Shown: positions 46,934 to 54,259 of the stretch, piece by piece
Position numbering within the stretch: the stretch's first letter is position 1
Layout: each line of letters opens with the position of its first letter
NCBI RefSeq assembly: GCF_016918855.1
Contig: NZ_JADKYB010000006.1
Coordinates: forward strand, 62,001-126,000
Length of the DNA stretch: 64,000 bases
Origin: Actinacidiphila acididurans
Lineage (GTDB): Bacteria; Actinomycetota; Actinomycetes; Streptomycetales; Streptomycetaceae
Direction of reading: 5' to 3'
Notes under the pieces: generated by a model
The model's input: only the letters and a program-made list of their open reading frames with translations
Told to the model about the DNA's origin: nothing
Database searches by the model: none
Translations under genes and position numbers: made by a program

Positions 46934-47725
46934 ATGAGCGGTGTCATGAAGCGGATGGGAATGATCTTCCGCGCGAAGGCCAACAAGGCCCTGGACAGGG
47001 CTGAGGACCCGCGCGAAACGCTCGACTATTCGTACCAGAAGCAGCTCGAGCTGCTCCAGAAGGTGCGCCGGGGCGTGGCGGACGTCGCCACCTCGCGCAA
47101 GCGCCTGGAGCTCCAGCTCACCGAGCTGCAGAAGAAATCGACCACCTACGAGGACCAGGGCCGCAAGGCGCTGGCGCTGGGCCGCGAGGACCTGGCCCGT
47201 GAGGCGCTGTCCCGCCGGGCCGCGCTTCAGCAGCAGGTCACCGACCTCGAGGCGCAGCACACCCAGCTCCAGGGCGAGGAGGAGAAGCTCACCCTGGCCT
47301 CCCAGCGGCTGCAGGCCAAGGTCGACGCCTTCCGCACCAAGAAGGAGACCATCAAGGCCACCTACACCGCGGCCCAGGCGCAGACCCAGATCGGCGAGGC
47401 CTTCTCCGGCATCTCCGAGGAGATGGGCGACGTCGGCATGGCCATCCAGCGGGCCGAGGACAAGACCGAGCAGCTGCGGGCCCGGGCCGGCGCCCTGGAC
47501 GAGCTGATCGCCTCCGGCGCCCTGGACGACCCGAGCGGTCTGGCCAAGGACGACATCCAGGCCGAGCTGGACCGGCTCTCCGGCGGCAGCGACGTGGAGC
47601 TGGAGCTCCAGCGCATGAAGGCCGAGCTGGCCGGCGGCAGCGACCGGCAGGCCATCGAGGGCGGCCAGAACGGGCAGTCCGCGCAGAACCAGCCGCAGGA
47701 CACCCCCAAGTTCGACAAGAGCTGA
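46934..47725 (+). CDS. pspA: PspA/IM30/Vipp1 family phage-shock protein
   Basis: 263 residues, nearly all coiled coil. It starts MSGVMKRMGMIFRAKANKALDRAEDPRETLDYSYQKQLELLQKVRRGVADV, the standard PspA N-terminal amphipathic helix and first coil, and ends in a Gln/Ser-rich tail after GGSDVELELQRMKAEL. It is an ESCRT-III-like protein that polymerises on stressed membranes. ATG 46934 fits the ribosome site GAGG. A partner gene, pspAA, follows after 41 bp. No pspM/pspB genes are seen. Confidence 0.96.
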   Translation: MSGVMKRMGMIFRAKANKALDRAEDPRETLDYSYQKQLELLQKVRRGVADVATSRKRLELQLTELQKKSTTYEDQGRKALALGREDLAREALSRRAALQQQVTDLEAQHTQLQGEEEKLTLASQRLQAKVDAFRTKKETIKATYTAAQAQTQIGEAFSGISEEMGDVGMAIQRAEDKTEQLRARAGALDELIASGALDDPSGLAKDDIQAELDRLSGGSDVELELQRMKAELAGGSDRQAIEGGQNGQSAQNQPQDTPKFDKS

Positions 47726-47766
47726 CCGACGCAGGCCCCGGCCGCGGACTCGACGAGGAGGCCGTC

Positions 47767-48045
47767 ATGATCGTGCGGATCATGGGGGAGGGCCAGGTGA
47801 CGCTGGACGACACCAGCGTCATCGAGCTCAACACACTGGACGACGAACTGCTCGCCACGATCCAGGCGGACGACGAGGAGGGCTTCCGCCGCACGCTGGG
47901 CGCCCTGCTCGACGGGGTGCGCCGGATGGGCACCCCGCTGCCCGACGACACCCTGGAGCCGTCCGAACTCATCCTGCCCGCGTCCGACGCCACCCTGGAC
48001 GAGGTCAAGCAGATGCTGAGCGACGACGGGCTGATCCCGGGCTGA
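47767..48045 (+). CDS. PspA-associated protein PspAA
   Basis: 92 residues: MIVRIMGEGQVTLDDTSVIELNTLDDELLATIQADDEEGFRRTL, with the LxxPxxxL-type C-terminus (SDATLDEVKQMLSDDGLIPG). This is the small actinobacterial partner always encoded after pspA and thought to link PspA to regulation of its assembly. GAGGAGG precedes ATG 47767. Cotranscription with pspA is likely. Confidence 0.93.
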   Translation: MIVRIMGEGQVTLDDTSVIELNTLDDELLATIQADDEEGFRRTLGALLDGVRRMGTPLPDDTLEPSELILPASDATLDEVKQMLSDDGLIPG

Positions 48046-48060
48046 CCTCCCGCCGGGCGC

Positions 48061-48076
48061 GGCCGTCCGGACGGCC
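48061..48076. terminator. Perfect palindrome after pspAA
   Basis: GGCCGTCCGGACGGCC is a perfect 16-bp palindrome 15 bp past the pspAA stop. It may act as a terminator or as a protein site; as a hairpin the loop would be tight. Confidence 0.4.
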
Positions 48077-48160
48077 GGAACGGCTCGCCCGCGCCGGAAC
48101 CGGAGCGGGCCGGACGGCCTCTACCCGGGCGGAGTTCCGTACACGCCCAGGGGGGAGCCC

Positions 48161-48832
48161 ATGCGGGTCCGAGCCATCGCGCGCGTCCGCCGGACCGCCG
48201 TCGCGCTGGGGGCCGTCGCGCTGCTCTGCGCCGGCTCGACCGGCTGCTCGGCCACCGGCGGCAAGGTGGCGCAGGCCGGCCCGCCGCCGGTCTGGCAGCC
48301 CGCCGACCAGGGCCTGATCACCTGGAACTACGACCCGTCGAACGCCGGCACCACCTGGAACCCCACCGCCCGCACCAACGGCTGCCTGTTCCTCACCGCG
48401 GTGCTGCTGCGCTCCCCGGCCACCCTCACCCACGTCCTCTACGGCCTGTCCGGCGCGCAGCCCTCGGGCCTGACCCCGGGCCGGAACCGTATCGGCCTCT
48501 ACAGCGCCACGGGCACCCTGCTCGCACAGACCGCCGACCAGACCCCGATCTGGTCCGACCCGGCCCGGCAGAAGGTGAACGAGGTGCCCTGGACCACACC
48601 CCGTCACGCCGCCGCCGGCCGCTACTACGTGGTCTTCCTCTACAACGGCGTCACCTCCGGCCTGAACTTCAAGGCATCCGGCGCCGGGCCCACCGCGAAC
48701 GCCGGCGCCCCGCCCGGCCTGATGCGCTACTCCATGATCAGGGCCGGCGCCGCCGAACTGCCCGCCCGGCTGGACCTGCGCCGCCAGGTCACCCCGCTCC
48801 CGTTCAACAGCCAGTGGATCGGCCTGAACTGA
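48161..48832 (+). CDS. Putative secreted lipoprotein with DUF4082-like domain
   Basis: 223 residues. The N-terminus MRVRAIARVRRTAVALGAVALLCAGSTGCS has a signal peptide with a possible lipobox (STGC, Cys29). The mature part (GCLFLTAVLLRSPATLTHVLYGLSG, GRNRIGLYSATGTLLAQTADQT, AAGRYYVVFLYNG) resembles DUF4082-type beta-sandwich proteins found in secreted actinobacterial products. No catalytic motif is evident. A GGGGGAG ribosome site precedes ATG 48161. It reads the same way as the Gly/Cys-tail operon but with a gap of 103 bp. Confidence 0.75.
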   Translation: MRVRAIARVRRTAVALGAVALLCAGSTGCSATGGKVAQAGPPPVWQPADQGLITWNYDPSNAGTTWNPTARTNGCLFLTAVLLRSPATLTHVLYGLSGAQPSGLTPGRNRIGLYSATGTLLAQTADQTPIWSDPARQKVNEVPWTTPRHAAAGRYYVVFLYNGVTSGLNFKASGAGPTANAGAPPGLMRYSMIRAGAAELPARLDLRRQVTPLPFNSQWIGLN

Positions 48833-48935
48833 CGGGAACTCACCCGAATCCCGCGGAACCGTCCGGGCGGCACAGGCGTGCCCGTTGACGAAGAGGGCGG
48901 TGGGGGCCGCCCCACGGGGGAGCCAGGAGGCCGGG

Positions 48936-49877
48936 ATGAGTCAGCCCTGGGGACTGAGCGGTCCGCAATTCCTCGGCGTGTACGCCGGAGCGTTCGCCGT
49001 CTCGCTGATCGCGACGGCCGCCTGGTACGCCGCCGTACGACGGGTCCGCACCGCGACGACGCCGGTGGACGTCTACACGCTCGCCGTCGTGAAGGGCGGG
49101 CGCGACCGGGTGGTGGACACGGCCGTGCAGGCCCTGGTCGCGGGCGGCCAGGTGCGGGCGAGCCGCGACCACACGCTCACCGTGTGCGGCGCGGCCGCGC
49201 CCGGCGAGCCGGTGCAGCGGGCGGTGCTCGCCGAGCTGGAACGGGTCGGGACCACCAACTTGCGCGGGGCGCGGCGGCTGGGCGGCGCCACCGAGCCGGT
49301 CCGCGGCGTCGAGCGCGCCGCGGCGGCCAGGGGCCTGCTGCTCGGCGCAAGCCGCCGCCGGACCGCGCGGCTCGCGGCCCTGCTGCCGCTCGCGGTGTTC
49401 GGGGTCGGCGTGGCCCGGCTCGTCAACGGCATCCGGCTCGGCCGTCCCGTGAGCCTGCTGGTGTTCGAGCTCCTGGTCAGCGCGGTGGTGACGGCGATCG
49501 TCGCGACCGTCGGGCCGCCCCGGGTCACCATGGCCGGGAAGGAGCTGTCGGCCCGGGCCGGACGCCACGGGGGCCGCGCGACGGAGGTCCTTCCCGCCTA
49601 CGCGGACGCCTACGCCGACTCGTACGCCGACTCCTACGCCGATCAGGGCCGGCCGGCCGCGTTCGGTGCGGTCGCCGCGGCGGGTGCGCTGCTCGTCCCG
49701 GCCGCCGTGCTCGGGGTCGCGCACCTCGGGGCGGCCGGAGTGGACGACAGCGAACTGCGTCAGGCCCTCTACGGCGGCATGACCGGCTCGTCCTCCTCCG
49801 ACGGCGGCTCTTCCGGCGGCGGTTGCGGCGGGGGAGGGGGCTGCGGCGGTGGTTGCGGTGGCGGGTGCGGCGGATGA
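48936..49877 (+). CDS. TIGR04222-type membrane protein with Gly/Cys-only C-terminal tail
   Basis: 313 residues. Helix 1 (about 10-33) anchors the protein; residues 40-140 form a cytoplasmic domain ([41 protein letters not shown]); two helices follow (about 145-165, 172-193), then a tandem YADA/YADS repeat (222-236) and a helix at 240-262. The last 24 residues are Ser/Gly then only Gly and Cys, with Cys297, 303, 307 and 311 in GGGC-type spacing. Layout fits the TIGR04222 family. Its TGA overlaps the ATG of the DUF692 gene (ATGA), so the tail is a likely substrate of that enzyme. CAGGAGG precedes ATG 48936. Confidence 0.88.
   Translation: MSQPWGLSGPQFLGVYAGAFAVSLIATAAWYAAVRRVRTATTPVDVYTLAVVKGGRDRVVDTAVQALVAGGQVRASRDHTLTVCGAAAPGEPVQRAVLAELERVGTTNLRGARRLGGATEPVRGVERAAAARGLLLGASRRRTARLAALLPLAVFGVGVARLVNGIRLGRPVSLLVFELLVSAVVTAIVATVGPPRVTMAGKELSARAGRHGGRATEVLPAYADAYADSYADSYADQGRPAAFGAVAAAGALLVPAAVLGVAHLGAAGVDDSELRQALYGGMTGSSSSDGGSSGGGCGGGGGCGGGCGGGCGG
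49599..49643 (+). repeat. 12-bp in-frame tandem repeat (YAD-x)
   Basis: Units TACGCGGACGCC, TACGCCGACTCG, TACGCCGACTCC and a final TACGCCGAT lie head to tail and encode Tyr-Ala-Asp-Ala/Ser repeats just before the last membrane helix of the Gly/Cys-tail protein. Copy number may vary between strains. Confidence 0.85.
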
Positions 49878-50764
49878 GCGGCGCACCGAACTCCGACCCG
49901 CACGGCCCGGTGAGCCCGGAGTCTCCCGCGCTTCCGGCGCTCGGTCACGGGATCGGCTGGCGGCCGGCCATCGACCTGACCGTGGAGCGGCTGCCCGGAG
50001 TGGACTTCGTGGAGGTCGTCGCCGAGGGGATCGACCCCGGTCGGCTGCCCGAGTCGCTGCGGGTGCTGCGCGGCCGGGGCGTGCCGGTGGTGCCGCACGG
50101 CGTCTCGCTGTCGCTGGGCGGCGCGGGTCGGCCGGACCCGGCCCGGCTGGCCCGGCTCGCCGCCTGCGCGGAGGCGCTGGACGCACCGCTGGTCAGCGAG
50201 CACATCGCGTTCACCCGGGCCGGCGACCTGGACGCCGGGCACCTTCTGCCGGTGCCCCGTACGAAGGACGCGCTGGCCGTGGTCGCCGAGAACATCCGGA
50301 TCGCCCGCGACCACCTGCCCGTCCCGCTGGCCCTGGAGAACGTCGCCCCGCTCTTCGCCTGGCCGGACGACGAACTGACCGAGGGCGAGTTCCTGCACGA
50401 ACTCGCCGACCGCACCGGGGTATCGCTCCTGCTGGACGTCGCCAACCTGCACACCGCCCGCGTCAACACCGGCGCCGACCCGTACGCCACGCTGGACCGG
50501 CTGCCCCTGGAACGGCTCGCCTACGTGCACGTGGCCGGCGGAATCGAGCGCGACGGCGTCTGGCACGACACCCACACCCACCCGGTGCCCGCCCCGGTCC
50601 TCGACCTGCTCACCGACCTCGCCCGGCGCGCCCCGCTGCCCGGCGTCCTCCTGGAACGCGACGGCGACTACCCGCCGGACGCCGACCTCGCCGCCGAACT
50701 CGCGGCGATCCGTACCGCGGTCGACCGGGGCAGGAACGCGAGCGGGGGCGGGCGTGGCCGCTGA
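49874..50764 (+). CDS. DUF692 multinuclear non-haem iron-dependent oxidase (MNIO)
   Basis: 296 residues, TIM-barrel DUF692 (MbnB/TglH-related) enzyme. Conserved metal-site candidates are His75 (PHGVSLSLG), Glu109-His110 (SEHIAFT), Glu155-Asn156 (ENVAPLF), Asp188/Asn191/His193 (LLDVANLH), His219 (YVHVAGG), Asp232/His234 (HDTHTHPV) and Glu261 (LLERDGDYP). Family members use two or three irons and O2 to rework cysteine (oxazolone-thioamide, beta-carbon excision) or other residues in ribosomal peptides. It overlaps the upstream Gly/Cys-tail gene by four bases and the downstream partner by eleven. The tail cysteines are the natural target; the chemistry is not known. Confidence 0.93.
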   Translation: MSGAPNSDPHGPVSPESPALPALGHGIGWRPAIDLTVERLPGVDFVEVVAEGIDPGRLPESLRVLRGRGVPVVPHGVSLSLGGAGRPDPARLARLAACAEALDAPLVSEHIAFTRAGDLDAGHLLPVPRTKDALAVVAENIRIARDHLPVPLALENVAPLFAWPDDELTEGEFLHELADRTGVSLLLDVANLHTARVNTGADPYATLDRLPLERLAYVHVAGGIERDGVWHDTHTHPVPAPVLDLLTDLARRAPLPGVLLERDGDYPPDADLAAELAAIRTAVDRGRNASGGGRGR

Positions 50765-51143
50765 CCCGGAACCGTCCGCGGCCGACCGTCCCGATCCGGA
50801 GCGGTCGCTCGCCGGCGCGCGGGACCGCCTCGCCGCCGGGCAACGGGCCCTGCTGGCCGCACTCGTGGCCGGCGCAACGGCACCGGACGGCTTCGACCCG
50901 GAACGGCTGCGGGTGCAGGCGAGGTCCCTGACGCTGAAGCGGACCCGGGTGGCCGCCGCTCATCACCCCTGGCTGGCCGAGGCCTTGGGCCCGGACCACG
51001 CCGTGCTCTTCGCCCGATACGCCCACGCGCACCCGCTCACCGCCGGCCGGTCCGGTCACGCCGACGCCGAGTCCTTCGAGGCGTATCTGCGCGACACCGG
51101 TGCGATGCCGAAGCGGCCCCGCCGGCTGTTCCGGCGGCGCTGA
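50754..51143 (+). CDS. Small partner protein of the DUF692 enzyme (SCO6045-like)
   Basis: 129 residues, helical and soluble. GTG 50754 lies inside the end of the DUF692 gene with GGGGGCGG upstream. The core [63 protein letters not shown] and a basic tail ([12 protein letters not shown]) match the SCO6045-like C-terminal family. In other DUF692 systems a small helical protein (MbnC, DUF2063) binds the peptide and activates the oxidase; I infer the same role. The 3' end of this gene is duplicated downstream. Confidence 0.85.
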   Translation: MAADPEPSAADRPDPERSLAGARDRLAAGQRALLAALVAGATAPDGFDPERLRVQARSLTLKRTRVAAAHHPWLAEALGPDHAVLFARYAHAHPLTAGRSGHADAESFEAYLRDTGAMPKRPRRLFRRR

Positions 51144-51346
51144 CGGATCGGCAGCTCCTGGGGGTGCCGCGGAACCCGCGGCCCGCTCAGGGGGACAGCA
51201 AGGGCCTGAGGGCGACTTCGTATACCCGGGTCATCGCCGACATGCCGAGCGGCTGTTGCCATGGCGCTGAAGGACCGCCAGCTCCCGGGCTCCGCAGACA
51301 CCTGCGGCCCGCTCACGGGAACAGCGTGGACGTGAGCGCCAGTTCG
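51120..51346. repeat. Tandem duplication of a convergent gene junction
   Basis: About 100 bp at 51120-51220 is repeated at 51246-51346. Unit 1 has the real 3' end of the partner gene (RRLFRRR-stop) and a degraded minus-strand end (EVALRPLLSP-stop). Unit 2 has a degraded plus-strand end (ERLLPWR-stop) and the real GNAT end (ELALTSTLFP-stop). The repeat pair is imperfect. Confidence 0.7.
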
Positions 51347-52236
51347 GGCGGTCGCATGCCGCGCAGGCACACGAAGCCGTCGTTGACGATGTGCAGCCCG
51401 GCGGCGACGGCCACGTCGAGGGCCCACTGGCCCTCGGCGAGCACGTGGGGTACGTCCACGGGATCGCCCGGGGGAGTGGCGAGGAGGGCGGCGGTCAGGA
51501 GGCGGGTGGCGAGGCGGCGGGAGGTGGCGGCAAGGGCCTCCACCCGGCCGCCGCCGGCGTAGCAGTAGCCGCTGCCGGCCAGGTCGTCCACGACGAACAG
51601 CCGGTGGTGCCGGAGCAGTTCCTCGTGGTCCGGGCCGTGGGCGCCGCCCCGGGTGCGGCGGTCCACGGAGTCCATCAGGTCGCGGTGCCGGGCGGTGCCC
51701 TCGTGCACGGCGCCGTCCGGCGGATCGAGCCGGGCCGGGTCGGCGAGACCGGTCAGCCGCATCGCCGGGTGCACGTCGAAGCCCGCGCGGCGCAGGGTGC
51801 GTACCGCCACCGGATCGGCCGGGGCGCAGGCCAGTGCGCGCAGGCAGGCCCGGCCGTGCTCCATCGTGCGGTTCAGCAGGGCGGCGCCCACCCCCTTGCC
51901 GCGCGCCTGCGGTACGACCGCGAGCAGCGACAGCGACCAGGTGCCCTCGCGCCGCGCGGACAGCGCCACCGCGATGGGGCCGGCGGCCCGGTCCTCCACC
52001 ACCCAGCACCCGCCCGGATCGGTACGGGCCAGGTGCCGGGTACGGCCGCGGTGCCGGGCGCTGCGCTCCTCGGTCCAGCCGTCGCCGGGCCATCGGTGCC
52101 CGCCCGCCCGGTGGCCGTGACCGTCGTCCGGGCCGGGCAGTGCCCGGTACGTTCCCGACGCGGCCGCGGCCACCTCCCGTACCAGTTCGGCGTCCGCCTC
52201 GTCGTCCCGTACCGGTCGCAGTATGAGCGGAGTCAC
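51313..52236 (-). CDS. GNAT family N-acetyltransferase
   Basis: 307 residues. The GNAT core is LSLLAVVPQARGKGVGAALLNRTMEHGR (acetyl-CoA loop, about 115-145) followed by AVRTLRRAGFDVHPAMRLTGL. A long C-terminal extension (about 170-307) contains DRRTRGGAHGPDHEELLRHHRLFVVDDLAGSGYCYAGGGRVEALAATSRRLATRLLTAALL, resembling a second, degenerate GNAT half. The acceptor is unknown. GTG 52236 (VTPLILRPVRDDEADAEL) is the first start with homology. Its 3' end takes part in the junction duplication. Confidence 0.87.
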   Translation of the reverse strand: MTPLILRPVRDDEADAELVREVAAAASGTYRALPGPDDGHGHRAGGHRWPGDGWTEERSARHRGRTRHLARTDPGGCWVVEDRAAGPIAVALSARREGTWSLSLLAVVPQARGKGVGAALLNRTMEHGRACLRALACAPADPVAVRTLRRAGFDVHPAMRLTGLADPARLDPPDGAVHEGTARHRDLMDSVDRRTRGGAHGPDHEELLRHHRLFVVDDLAGSGYCYAGGGRVEALAATSRRLATRLLTAALLATPPGDPVDVPHVLAEGQWALDVAVAAGLHIVNDGFVCLRGMRPPELALTSTLFP

Positions 52237-52273
52237 CGCTCCATCATCCGCCGCACGGGCCCCGATCGGAGGA

Positions 52274-52301
52274 GCCCGGCCGGACATGTCGCCGGCCGGG
52301 C
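52274..52301 (-). terminator. Terminator hairpin after nadA
   Basis: GCCCGGCCGG (52274-52283) pairs perfectly with CCGGCCGGGC (52292-52301) around an 8-base loop, 10 bp past the nadA stop. Confidence 0.7.
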
Positions 52302-52310
52302 GGGAGACCG

Positions 52311-53483
52311 TTACGGCAGCGCGAGCATCCGCTCCAGGGCGAGCTTGGCGAAGTGCTCGGTCTCGGCGTCCACCTGGATCCGGTTGACGACCTTGCCGTC
52401 GGCCAGCGACTCCAGCGCCCACACCAGGTGCGGCAGGTCGATGCGGTTCATGGTGGAGCAGAAGCAGACGGTGCGGTCCAGGAAGACGACCTGCTTGTCC
52501 GGGTGGGCCTTGGCCAGCCGCCGCACCAGGTTGAGCTCGGTGCCCAGCGCCCAGGCCGAGCCGGCCGGAGCGGCGTCCAGGGCCTTGATGATGTACTCGG
52601 TCGAGCCCACGTAATCGGCCGCGCCGACGACCTCGTGCTTGCACTCGGGGTGGACCAGCACGTTGACCCCGGGTATGCGGGCCCGCACCTCCTCCACCGA
52701 GTCCAGGCTGAAGCGGCCGTGCACCGAGCAGTGGCCGCGCCACAGGATCATCTTCGCCGCGCGCAGCTCCTCGGCGGTCACGCCGCCGCCGGGCTTGTGC
52801 GGGTTGTAGACCACGCAGTCGTCCAGCGAGAAGCCCATCTCGCGCACCGCGGTGTTGCGGCCGAGGTGCTGGTCGGGCAGGAACAGCACCTTCTGGCCCT
52901 GCTCGAACGCCCACTCCAGGGCCCGCCGGGCGTTGGAGGAGGTGCAGATCGTGCCGCCGTGCCGCCCGGTGAAGGCCTTGATGTCCGCCGAGGAGTTCAT
53001 GTACGACACGGGGACCGTGATGTCGGCCACGCCGGCCTCGGCGAGCACGTCCCAGCACTCGGCGACCTGCTCGGCGGTGGCCATGTCGGCCATCGAGCAG
53101 CCGGCCGCCAGGTCCGGCAGGATCACCTGCTGCCGCTCGGAGGTGAGGATGTCCGCGGACTCGGCCATGAAATGGACTCCGCAGAAGACGATGTACTCCG
53201 CCTCGGGGCGGGCCGCCGCGTCCCGGGCCAGTTTGAAGGAGTCGCCGGTGACGTCGGCGAATTCGATGACCTCGTCGCGCTGGTAGTGGTGACCGAGGAC
53301 GAACACACGCTCGCCCAGCTTCGCTTTCGCGGCGCGGGCGCGTTCCACCAGTCCGGGGTCGGACGGGGCGGGGAGGTCGCCGGGACAGTCCACCCCGCGC
53401 TCGCTGCGCGGGTCGGACTCCCGGCCGAGCAGGAGCAGGGCGAGCGGCGTGGGCTGTACGTCCAGCGTTTCTGTGGTGGTCAC
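52311..53483 (-). CDS. nadA: Quinolinate synthase A
   Basis: 390 residues. Condenses iminoaspartate with dihydroxyacetone phosphate to quinolinate in NAD synthesis, using a 4Fe-4S cluster. Motifs: LGHHYQRDEVIEFADVTGDSF, IVFCGVHFMAESADIL (first cluster Cys), HPECKHEVV (second) and CFCSTMNRI (third), with HGRFSLDSV between. GTG 53483 has AAAGGG upstream. No nadB or nadC is adjacent, unlike in many bacteria. It is divergent from erpA, another iron-sulphur gene, with about 335 bp between starts that include a small palindrome CTATCATAG near 53538. Confidence 0.97.
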   Translation of the reverse strand: MTTTETLDVQPTPLALLLLGRESDPRSERGVDCPGDLPAPSDPGLVERARAAKAKLGERVFVLGHHYQRDEVIEFADVTGDSFKLARDAAARPEAEYIVFCGVHFMAESADILTSERQQVILPDLAAGCSMADMATAEQVAECWDVLAEAGVADITVPVSYMNSSADIKAFTGRHGGTICTSSNARRALEWAFEQGQKVLFLPDQHLGRNTAVREMGFSLDDCVVYNPHKPGGGVTAEELRAAKMILWRGHCSVHGRFSLDSVEEVRARIPGVNVLVHPECKHEVVGAADYVGSTEYIIKALDAAPAGSAWALGTELNLVRRLAKAHPDKQVVFLDRTVCFCSTMNRIDLPHLVWALESLADGKVVNRIQVDAETEHFAKLALERMLALP

Positions 53484-53818
53484 GGGCCCGTAGCCCTTTC
53501 TTTCCGGCAGAGCAGACCTTTTCGTCTACTTGACGCTATCTATCATAGTCGCTTCGTGTCAGATTGACGACACCGGTCTCGTCACTGTGACGCATTCCCC
53601 GGAACGGCCCTCGCGCGCTGGTCGCGGCAGCCGTGCCCGGGCCGGGACGGGCGGGGGTGTGCAAGCATGGAGAGGACACGCGGAGGGGACCCCGAGCGGA
53701 ACCCGAACGGAATTGGCCCGAACGGACAGGGGAAGACGTCCGCAGGGCGGAATGAATCCGCGAAGGCGACGGTTGACCATCGTTGCCCAGAAGTCCGTAC
53801 AACCCGGGAGTGAAGCAG
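53484..53818. other. Divergent nadA-erpA intergenic region
   Basis: 335 bp without a supportable gene. The nadA side (53490-53570) is unusually AT-rich and contains CTATCATAG (53536-53544 approx.) and TATGAT on the minus strand, a likely promoter. No Shine-Dalgarno-linked small ORF is convincing. Confidence 0.5.
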
Positions 53819-54172
53819 ATGACGGTTCAGGACGAGACCACCACGAGCGAGGGCATCCTCCTGTCCGACGCCGCCGCGTCCAAGGTGAAGAACTTGCTGG
53901 AGCAGGAGGGCCGTGACGACCTCTCGCTGCGGGTCGCCGTCCAGCCCGGCGGCTGCTCGGGCCTGCGGTACCAGCTCTTCTTCGACGAGCGTTCGCTCGA
54001 CGGGGATGTCGTCAGGGACTTCGGCGGTGTCAAGGTCGTCACCGACCGGATGAGCGCCCCCTACCTGACGGGTGCCTCCATCGACTTCGTGGACACCATC
54101 GAGAAGCAGGGCTTCACGATCGACAACCCGAACGCCACGGGCTCCTGCGCCTGCGGCGACTCTTTCCACTGA
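53819..54172 (+). CDS. erpA: Iron-sulphur cluster insertion protein, A-type carrier
   Basis: 117 residues. It carries Fe-S clusters to target apoproteins. The three ligand cysteines are Cys46 (QPGGCSGLRYQLFFDE), Cys110 and Cys112 (GSCACGDSFH). The N-terminus ILLSDAAASKVKNLLEQEGRDDLSLRV is typical. GGGAG eight bases upstream supports ATG 53819; the longer frame lacks homology. Its location opposite nadA (a 4Fe-4S enzyme) and near a cysteine desulfurase-TusA fusion and the oxidase genes fits a maturation role. Confidence 0.96.
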   Translation: MTVQDETTTSEGILLSDAAASKVKNLLEQEGRDDLSLRVAVQPGGCSGLRYQLFFDERSLDGDVVRDFGGVKVVTDRMSAPYLTGASIDFVDTIEKQGFTIDNPNATGSCACGDSFH

Positions 54173-54210
54173 GGCCCGCCGGGGCAGGCGAACGGCCCCG
54201 AACAACCGGA

Positions 54211-54245
54211 AGCGGCGGCACCCCCACCAGGTGCCGCCGCTTTTT
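54211..54245 (+). terminator. Intrinsic terminator of erpA
   Basis: AGCGGCGGCACC (54211-54222) pairs perfectly with GGTGCCGCCGCT (54230-54241) around a 7-base loop, followed by a run of five T (54241-54245). This is a textbook terminator, rare in such GC-rich DNA. Confidence 0.92.
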
Positions 54246-54259
54246 GTGCCGGCAACCGG

